Assembly: GCA_002099365.1 (NCBI GenBank)
Contig: MSED01000015.1
Coordinates: 3,338,443-3,402,442 of the forward strand
DNA length: 64,000 nt
Direction: 5' to 3'
From: Phialophora verrucosa
Lineage: Eukaryota > Ascomycota > Eurotiomycetes > Chaetothyriales > Herpotrichiellaceae
The position numbers were made by a program, and so were the translations under genes. The notes beneath the pieces are model-generated. The model saw nothing but the letters and a program-made list of their open reading frames with translations, made no database searches and was not told the origin of the DNA. Below, piece after piece: positions 57,593 through 64,000 of this stretch. Every line of letters starts with the position of its first letter. The stretch's first letter is position 1.

Positions 57593-60220
57593 ATGTCTAG
57601 CAGTGCCCGACCAAAGTCGCCAGAAGTCAATCAATCAGTCATGGGAAGCCTTGGAAACCTTTCTACCACCAGCCTGGCAGCCAGGGCTGGGGTCGACGAC
57701 AGGAAGGATGTCTTGAAGGTTGACCCATTCGACGGACGACGCAGCCAACTCAATGCCTTCCTGATCCAACTCAAACTTGTGTTCAAACTCAACCCAACTA
57801 AGTTCGAGGATGGACCTAGCAAGGTCATGTACGCTGCGATGCACCTCAAAGGACCAGCGTTCGCATGGTTTGAACCTACCATGAAGGGGTATGTGGACGA
57901 CGCCAAACCAGACGCTGATACGCTGGCCTGCTTCAAGCACTTCGCGGAATTTGAGAACCGCATTCGCAAAGTGTTTGGGACCATCAACGATGAACGCATG
58001 GCGGCCCGAGTGATCTACACCATCAAGCAAAAGGGATCCGCTGCCGCCTACTACTCCGAGTTCAACCAAATCGCCAAGAAGTTGAACTGGGAAGACGAAG
58101 ACGCGTTCGCTCAAATCTTCTACAACGGACTCAAGGAGCAAGTCCGCCAGGAGATGATGGATCCACCCACCGACTACAAGCAAATGGTGGACGAAGCAAT
58201 CAAGATTGACAATCGACTATACGAGCTACGATTGGAACGGAATGGGCGCCGTGACCCAGTCGAGTACGCTCGTCGAGGATATCAGTTCCAAGGACAGCGA
58301 CACTATGGTGATCCAATGGACCTTGACCTTATGCACCGAAGCCGTCCTTCAAGGAGCAGAGGCAACGGAGCCCGGGGTCGAGGCGGATACCATGGCCAGG
58401 GTCGGAAGAATGAGCGACAGGCTCAACGAGGAAAGGATGGACTGTGCTACACTTGTGGAAAACCCGGACACCGTGCAAAAGATTGCCGACAAACGACTCA
58501 AGGACTGCATATGATGATGAGTGACGGTATAGCCGGTTCTGTAGCGAAAAAGGCCGACACTACAGAGAAGACCCAAATGACCACTGACAGTCAAGGTACG
58601 ACAGCACAGTCGGGGCACCTACGTCAGGAAGTTCACAAGGAACTTGGTGAACCCCAGGAGGACCGCTCAAGGGAAGTCACTCCAGGAGAGGCTACGACAG
58701 CTCTCATGAAAACATGCGAAGAAACCATGTCCAATCAACACGCAGCTCTCTCTTGGACCGCCTGTTACGACAACGGTTGCCTCACGCATTATTCCGAAAA
58801 GATAGGGTCCGGCTGGTTTCCCCAGCCACCCAAGAAACGGAAGAACCGACGCAACAGGAAGACCAAAGAGATCCAGGAAACTCTTGCCCAAGAAGGAGAC
58901 TTGCGAGATGCCGAAGAAAAAAGAAACGACGACAGTTTCTGGATGATGAATAGCGAGGAGGAACCAGTCCGGTTCATCGCTATCGAGACTACGAGAGAAA
59001 AAGTGGTGATTATAACGCCATACTGGAAAAAAGACGAGTGCCGGGAGCCGGAGTGCCTTCAAGGGGAACAAACCACGCACCAGCACCACGTCTTTGACCC
59101 GAAGGCGGAGTTCCAGTCACCAGCGGCCATTTCCATCAAGTTCTGCACGAGAACTAACTGCAGCGAATCCCAGCTACACACACACATTGCGGGAAGAATC
59201 CACGCCATCGAGCTCCCGCGGGAGGTCGTGGAAGGGATAGCTGGGATGCCAACCCAAACCCTGGGAATGATGAGCGAAGTAAAGGACTCGAGCAGTGGAA
59301 CCGTGGACGAATTACCGCTGGGCCCGGACGACGACCAAAAGGAACGACGATTCGTGACCATCGAACAGACGATGGAGCGGGTCAAGATCGTCACGAACGC
59401 CTGGACAACAGGGGAATTGTGCCAAGAAGAATGTGCGGAAGGACAACACACGCATATCGCCTTTGATGAAGAAGCGCCAGTCCAGGAACACCTCAAACAG
59501 ATCACATTGCGCTACTGTTTTGACAACGAATGCGAAGATTATGGGACAATACACGTACACCAGCACATCGGACCCACGACAATAGCAATTCAATATGCCA
59601 AGGAAAAGCAAAAGCGGATCTGGGATGCGTACGAAGCGCGCACATATGGCGAAGGGCACATAATCGGGGAAACCCACAAGGTAGGAATCCTCACTGACAA
59701 CAGGGCACGAAGGACCTACATCGCCAAGGCATTTCCATGCGACGATGAAGACTGCCCACATGATGATTCCGCCGACCACCGACATTACTACAATGTGGAC
59801 CCCGATGTGGACGACGAAAGAATACACCCTGAAGCGTTCGAATGGATGATTGAGGAAGGGCATGAATGCAAGAACCGGAAATGCAGCATGCACCAATACC
59901 CACACGTTCACCACAGGAAACAGAATTGCTCAATGATGACAGGCAACATGAGCACCCCATCAATGGTGGAAGAGGTCGTGGACCACCGCGTACACCATGA
60001 GTTCATTGCGGAATACTTCCAGTGCCAACACCCAGCGAGTTGCCACTGCTGGGAGCCAGGACACAAACACTTGTTCCACGTGGACCCAGAACGGCCGTAT
60101 ACCAAAATCCACCCCGAAGCGTTCGGATTTCTCGACGAATGCTTTGACACGGACTGCCGTTGGGACACATGGAGGCACGTGCACTGGGGAATGCCAAAAA
60201 ACGGCTCAGAGACAGACTAG
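57593..60220 (+). CDS. Gag polyprotein with long Cys/His-rich C-terminal extension
   Basis: An uninterrupted 875-aa ORF. Residues about 40-230 form a retrotransposon Gag capsid domain (FDGRRSQLNAFLIQLKLVF ... AWFEP ... YYSEFNQIAKKLNW). An Arg/Gly-rich stretch and one CCHC zinc knuckle CYTCGKPGHRAKDC follow at about 283-296. After that, Gag would normally end within tens of residues. Here about 570 more residues follow, containing nine units of CX3-5C followed by HxH, mostly arranged in four tandem blocks of about 75-80 aa (residues about 390-865). The ORF ends at TAG 60218-60220, overlapping Pol in the -1 frame. The structure suggests extra zinc-binding modules for nucleic-acid or chromatin contact, but their role is unknown. 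Confidence 0.88.
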   Translation: MSSSARPKSPEVNQSVMGSLGNLSTTSLAARAGVDDRKDVLKVDPFDGRRSQLNAFLIQLKLVFKLNPTKFEDGPSKVMYAAMHLKGPAFAWFEPTMKGYVDDAKPDADTLACFKHFAEFENRIRKVFGTINDERMAARVIYTIKQKGSAAAYYSEFNQIAKKLNWEDEDAFAQIFYNGLKEQVRQEMMDPPTDYKQMVDEAIKIDNRLYELRLERNGRRDPVEYARRGYQFQGQRHYGDPMDLDLMHRSRPSRSRGNGARGRGGYHGQGRKNERQAQRGKDGLCYTCGKPGHRAKDCRQTTQGLHMMMSDGIAGSVAKKADTTEKTQMTTDSQGTTAQSGHLRQEVHKELGEPQEDRSREVTPGEATTALMKTCEETMSNQHAALSWTACYDNGCLTHYSEKIGSGWFPQPPKKRKNRRNRKTKEIQETLAQEGDLRDAEEKRNDDSFWMMNSEEEPVRFIAIETTREKVVIITPYWKKDECREPECLQGEQTTHQHHVFDPKAEFQSPAAISIKFCTRTNCSESQLHTHIAGRIHAIELPREVVEGIAGMPTQTLGMMSEVKDSSSGTVDELPLGPDDDQKERRFVTIEQTMERVKIVTNAWTTGELCQEECAEGQHTHIAFDEEAPVQEHLKQITLRYCFDNECEDYGTIHVHQHIGPTTIAIQYAKEKQKRIWDAYEARTYGEGHIIGETHKVGILTDNRARRTYIAKAFPCDDEDCPHDDSADHRHYYNVDPDVDDERIHPEAFEWMIEEGHECKNRKCSMHQYPHVHHRKQNCSMMTGNMSTPSMVEEVVDHRVHHEFIAEYFQCQHPASCHCWEPGHKHLFHVDPERPYTKIHPEAFGFLDECFDTDCRWDTWRHVHWGMPKNGSETD

Positions 60221-60237
60221 GGAGGCCGGACTGTCTC
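60196..60237 (+). promoter_or_regulatory. Programmed -1 ribosomal frameshift signal, gag-pol
   Basis: The slippery heptamer A AAA AAC at 60196-60202 is in register with gag codons. After a 6-nt spacer, GAGACAG (60209-60215) can pair with CTGTCTC (60231-60237) to form a 7-bp stem with a 15-nt loop containing the gag stop. A -1 slip here enters exactly the frame of Pol. Heptamer, spacing and stem follow the standard viral and retrotransposon layout. Confidence 0.75.
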
Positions 60238-63200
60238 GAAGGGAGGCCTCATTCTCTATGCATGATCCTATCGGAACAACGCACGGAGCATGTCACCTTT
60301 GAGGTTATGCTCGCAGGAATCAGAGCTAGGGCCCTGGTGGACTGCGGAGCTAACCAGAACTACATCAGCAGGGAGATGAGCAAGGAGCTAAACAGGTACA
60401 TCACGAAGAAAGAACTGCCATACGCCCTATCAATGGCAGACGGACGAACTACCGGCATGATTACGGACCAGGTACAGGACGTACCTATGACGGTTGGACA
60501 ACACAATGAAAGAATATCCCTCGATATAACGACGCTACCGAAGTATGACATGGTACTCGGTATGGCATGGTTGTTCGACCACAACCCACGAATACATTGG
60601 AAAAGGAGAACTATCGAGTTTCCAGATTGCAGTCATGGAAAGGAAATGGGAGACCGATCATCTCCAAAGGCCCCCATCAGAGCGATTTGGGTGCGACCGA
60701 AGGGACGTGTCCTAGCTGGACTAGACACACACGAGCTGCCTCCGGAATACAAAGAATTCAAGGACTTGTTCCAGGAGCGGGAAGGACTCGCCGCGCTGCC
60801 TGAGCACAAACCTTGGGATCACTCGATCGAGTTCCAAGAAGGGAAAGAGAATCCTTCTTACAAGGGATGGTTGAGGGAGCTATCCAGAGAAGAGTCCGAC
60901 TTCCTAAAGAAGTATATACGGGATCTGGAAACCAAGGGTTTCATCCGAAAACTCAACAAACCAAGGATATCCCACGGGATACTCTTTGCGCCAAAAAAGG
61001 ATGGAACACCAAGGCCGTGTATCGACTTCAGACCACTAAACGCAATCACCAAGAAGAACGTCTACCCGATACCACTGATTCAAGAGCTCCAGAATCAGCT
61101 GGGAAGGGCCAAGTGGCTTACAGCACTCGACGTACGGGACGCCTACTACCGAGTACGCATGAAAACTGGAGAAGAATGGAAGACGGCGTTCAGAACCAGT
61201 TGGGGAGTTTACGAATACCTGGTCATGCCTTTTGGACTGACCAACGCCCCTGCAACATTTCAAGCTCTCATTAACGACACGCTCGAGGAGTATCTCGGAG
61301 ACTTCGTCCTGGCCTACCTGGATGATGTCTTGATCTATTCCGAAACCTATGAAGAGCACGTGGAACACGTCAAAAAGGTGATGAGGAAGTTACAAGAGAA
61401 AGATTTACCGCTGAAACTCAGTAAATGCGAGTTTCACAAGAGGGAGATAGCATTCCTGGGCTACCTCGTCTCCGAAGGACAGCTGAAACCAGATCCAGCG
61501 AAAGTCCAAGCCATCGAGGAATGGCCACAGCCAAAGAACGTCAAGGAAGTGCAAGCATTCCTTGGACTGGCGAATTACTACCGCCGGTTCATTGAAGGGT
61601 TTTCCCGGATTGCTGCACCACTAACCAACTTGACTAAGAAGAAAACCGACTTCCAATTCGGATCAAACGCAGAGAAAGCCTTCAAGGAGCTGAAGGGCCG
61701 CTTAACCAGCGCCCTATTCTCACAATCTTCGATCCAGAAAAGGAAGCCTACTGGAAACGGATGCGTCCGATGAGGCGATCGGAGCATGCCTCACCCAAAG
61801 AGGGGAGGATGGCAAGGCCAGACCAGTGGCCTATTACTCCAGAAAAATGACAGGGCCAGAGTCGAACTACGACATTCACGACAAGGAACTCTTGGCCATA
61901 GTGGAAGCACTTAGGCAATGGCGAGTATATCTCGAAGGTGCCAAGTATCCAGTACAGGTCTTCACGGATCACAAGAACCTGTTATACTGGACCACTACGA
62001 AGGAACTCAACAGAAGACAAGTCAGATGGGCTGAAACGTTAGCCTCATATGACTTCCGGATTAACCATATCCGAGGAACAGAGAACGGAAGGGCGGATGC
62101 CCTCAGCCGGCGAGCGGACTATGTGGGAACAACCAGACCCGAACCGGACACGCTGTTAAAGCAACAAGGGAATGCTCTGGTCTACCGAGGAAAGACACAA
62201 GCCATCACCATGATGACTGAACAACCGGAGCTATCGCCGCAACAACGACAGGACGTAATAGCCGCCGGCACGACGACAAAGCAGCAGGCCACCAGGGAAT
62301 CAATAAGACAATCGAGCTAGTCACGAGGGACTACACATGGCCGACTCAGAAAAGAGGTTGAAGAATATGTCAAGAACTGCGACATATGCCACAAAGCCAA
62401 ACACGCCAGGCACAAACCATACGGACTACTCCAAACGACGGGGTTGCCTGACGAAGCATGGTCGACAGTGGCGCTGGACTTCATCACCAAACTACCGAAG
62501 TCAAAAGAACCCTTGACGGGCACGGAATACGACTCAATATTGGTCATAGGAGACGAGTTGACCAAGTATGCCTACTTTCAGCCATGGAAGGAGTCTAGCA
62601 CGGCGGAAGACATGGCGTATGCCTTGACAAAAACAGTGATTGCGCAGCATGGCACACCGGATGTGATCAAATCAGACAGAGACAAGCTCTTCACATCGCA
62701 ATTCTGGCAATCGCTCATGGACCTTACAGGGACACATCAGAAACTTTCAACAGCATATCACCCTCAAACAGACGGACAAACAGAAAGAACAAACCAAACG
62801 CTGGAACAATATCTACGATGTTACACGAATTATCAACAAAACAACTGGGTTGAGCTGCTACCCATCGCACAGTTTGCTTACAACAACTCGACGTCAACAA
62901 CAGGAATATCACCATTTTACGCGAATTACGGGAGGCACCCAAACATTGACAAGGACCCAAGGGGCATGAAACCAATCGCACAAAAAGCAAAAATCTCGGT
63001 TGAAAAACTACAATCACTGCACAAGATGCTCAAGGGAGAATTACAAAAAATCCAACAAAAAACAGTAAGACAAGCAAACAGGAAAAGATCTGAGGGACCA
63101 GATTTTCAGGAGGGGGAGAAAGTCTACATTTTACGGAAAAATATTAAAACAACAAGGCCATCAAACAAACTCGATTACACGAAAATTGGACCATACAGAA

Positions 63201-63526
63201 TCAAGAAGAAGTTGGGACCGGTTACGTTTGAAATGGAATTGCCCGCGGGCATGAACATTCACCCAGTCTTCCACAAATCACTACTGGAGAAAGCACCGCC
63301 AAACGCCAAGCCAGGACCGGTGCTGATCCATGCAGAAACGCAAGAACCGCTGTATGATGTGGAACGCATCCTTGACCACTCTAACGAGACACCAAAACGA
63401 TACCTAATCAAGTGGTTAGGGTACGATGACTCTGAAAACACGTGGGAGCCTGCGGAGAACCTACCAAAGGCTATGATCCGGCAATACCACCAGCGGCAAG
63501 GGATCAGGCCGAGGGCCGGTCAATAG
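60203..63526 (+). pseudogene. Pol polyprotein (PR, RT, RNase H, INT, chromodomain), frameshifted
   Basis: Expressed by -1 frameshift from gag. Domains in order are an aspartic protease with VDCGANQNYIS (Cys in place of the usual Ser/Thr after Asp); reverse transcriptase with LDVRDAYYRV and the active-site YLDDVLIYS; and RNase H with TDASDEAIGACL and TDHKNL. Integrase follows, with zinc-binding GHQGI...CDICHKAK, the DDE triad (VALDF, IKSDRD, HPQTDGQTERTNQTLEQY), a GPY/F motif and a C-terminal chromodomain (YLIKWLGYDDSENTWEP). The frame breaks near 61711, 61751, 62268 and 62352. Each is explained by loss of one or two bases from a C or G run. Either the copy is decayed or the assembly has homopolymer errors. 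Confidence 0.85.
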
Positions 63527-63986
63527 GGATGGGGCCCTCAAAACCCGCCATTGACCCAGGCTCCAACTCAAACATTTGCTCCAACTGAGCGTCATCCAAA
63601 CCCACGAAAACAGTCGAAGAAGTGATGGGGGGAGGACCGACGTGGTCCAGCTCATCCAGGGCTCGGGCCTCTTTTATGACCATTTCCTTTTGTTTATCCA
63701 ACAAACTTTCGGCTTCCCTTTGCAGCCGCTCCTGCTCGGCCTGGGCACGGGCCGCGGCCGCACTGAGACGGGCAACTTCGGCCAGCAGGGCCTTCGTCTC
63801 CTCACCTTTCTGCCGAGCGGCTTCGTTCACACGATTACGCTGGGCAGTCAGGGCGTCAAACTCCGCGTCGGAAAAGGTGCCGTCGCAGTACTGCAGGTTT
63901 TTCTTGGTGCAGGTGTTGCACCGGGAATAGCCATCCAACATGAAGCAGATGGAGTCAGAACTCTGGCAAGGGGTGCAACGACCCAT
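63504..63986 (-). CDS. Antisense accessory ORF: Zn2Cys6-spaced cluster plus coiled coil
   Basis: The 160-aa ORF starts at 63986 on the minus strand. Its last 23 nt overlap the 3' end of pol. The N-terminus has CTPCQSSDSIC (CX2CX6C), an 8-residue linker and CNTCTKKNLQYC (CX2CX7C), which is the spacing of a fungal binuclear zinc cluster. Residues about 45-110 are a long charged coiled coil (RNRVNEAARQKGEETKALLA and onward). The tail is acidic. The usual basic residues between the cysteines are few, so DNA binding is uncertain. Similar Cys-plus-coiled-coil ORFs are common near fungal Gypsy elements, so this is probably an element-encoded accessory gene transcribed from the 3' side. Confidence 0.65.
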   Translation of the reverse strand: MGRCTPCQSSDSICFMLDGYSRCNTCTKKNLQYCDGTFSDAEFDALTAQRNRVNEAARQKGEETKALLAEVARLSAAAARAQAEQERLQREAESLLDKQKEMVIKEARALDELDHVGPPPITSSTVFVGLDDAQLEQMFELEPGSMAGFEGPIPIDRPSA

Positions 63987-64000
63987 GTCGAAGTATTCTA

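Larger units (their letters stand above)
57160..64000 (+). mobile_element. Ty3/Gypsy chromovirus, non-RIP-mutated copy (3' end outside window)
   Basis: The order is 5' LTR, gag with zinc knuckle, -1 frameshift, protease, RT, RNase H, integrase, chromodomain, then an antisense accessory ORF. Base composition is about balanced and ORFs are long, in sharp contrast to the RIP-mutated DNA ending at about 57.1 kb. It belongs to the same family as the element at 46053-53509, which is on the opposite strand. From that copy's length the 3' LTR should lie at about 64.2-64.6 kb. Pol contains about four short indel frameshifts, so this exact copy as assembled is not autonomous. Confidence 0.9.

Noticed and set aside
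57635..58183. Long minus-strand ORFs opposite gag (also 59312-59914)
   Set aside because: They mirror the codon pattern of gag on the other strand and show no protein-family signal.

Overview
The window is nuclear DNA of a filamentous ascomycete (Pezizomycotina). Genes carry many short introns (about 40-150 nt, GT...AG, with CTAAC/CTGAC-like branch sites). The protein families are typical of mould metabolic clusters, and a 13-kb block in the right half is extremely AT-rich in the way left by repeat-induced point mutation (RIP). The species cannot be named from the sequence.

Region 1 (about 1-41.6 kb) is a dense cluster of metabolic genes. In order it holds a broken SnoaL-like gene; an FAD aromatic hydroxylase; a small NTF2/SnoaL-like protein; a VOC ring-cleavage-type dioxygenase; a TRI12-type MFS transporter; an SDR; a carboxymuconolactone-decarboxylase-like (CMD) protein; a secreted quercetinase-like bicupin; acetoacetyl-CoA synthetase; a metallo-beta-lactamase-fold hydrolase; a P450; a fumarylacetoacetate-hydrolase (FAH) family protein; a second CMD; three more SnoaL-like proteins; a second TRI12 MFS; a Baeyer-Villiger monooxygenase; a Zn2Cys6 regulator; and a six-helix membrane protein. 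No polyketide, peptide or terpene backbone enzyme is present. Hydroxylase, ring-cleavage enzyme, C-C hydrolase and acetoacetate activation together look like catabolism of an aromatic, possibly flavonoid-like or aryl-ketone, compound. The alternative is a tailoring block whose backbone gene lies outside the window. The regulator gene looks damaged: two zinc-binding cysteines read as tyrosine, and one exon needs a one-base frame correction.

Region 2 (43-57.1 kb) begins with a P450 pseudogene that is cut off where a short LTR fragment starts. It continues as RIP-degraded repeats: an outer element with about 227-bp LTRs, holding a nested Ty3/Gypsy chromovirus on the minus strand with two 425-bp LTRs. 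A MITE-like insertion candidate follows.

Region 3 (57.16 kb to the window end) is a second, non-RIP-mutated copy of the same chromovirus family on the plus strand. It has a 397-bp 5' LTR and a long Gag whose C-terminal half carries nine Cys/His modules. A textbook -1 frameshift signal leads into Pol (protease, RT, RNase H, integrase, chromodomain). A Zn2Cys6-spaced coiled-coil ORF lies antisense at its 3' end. Its 3' LTR would fall just beyond the window.
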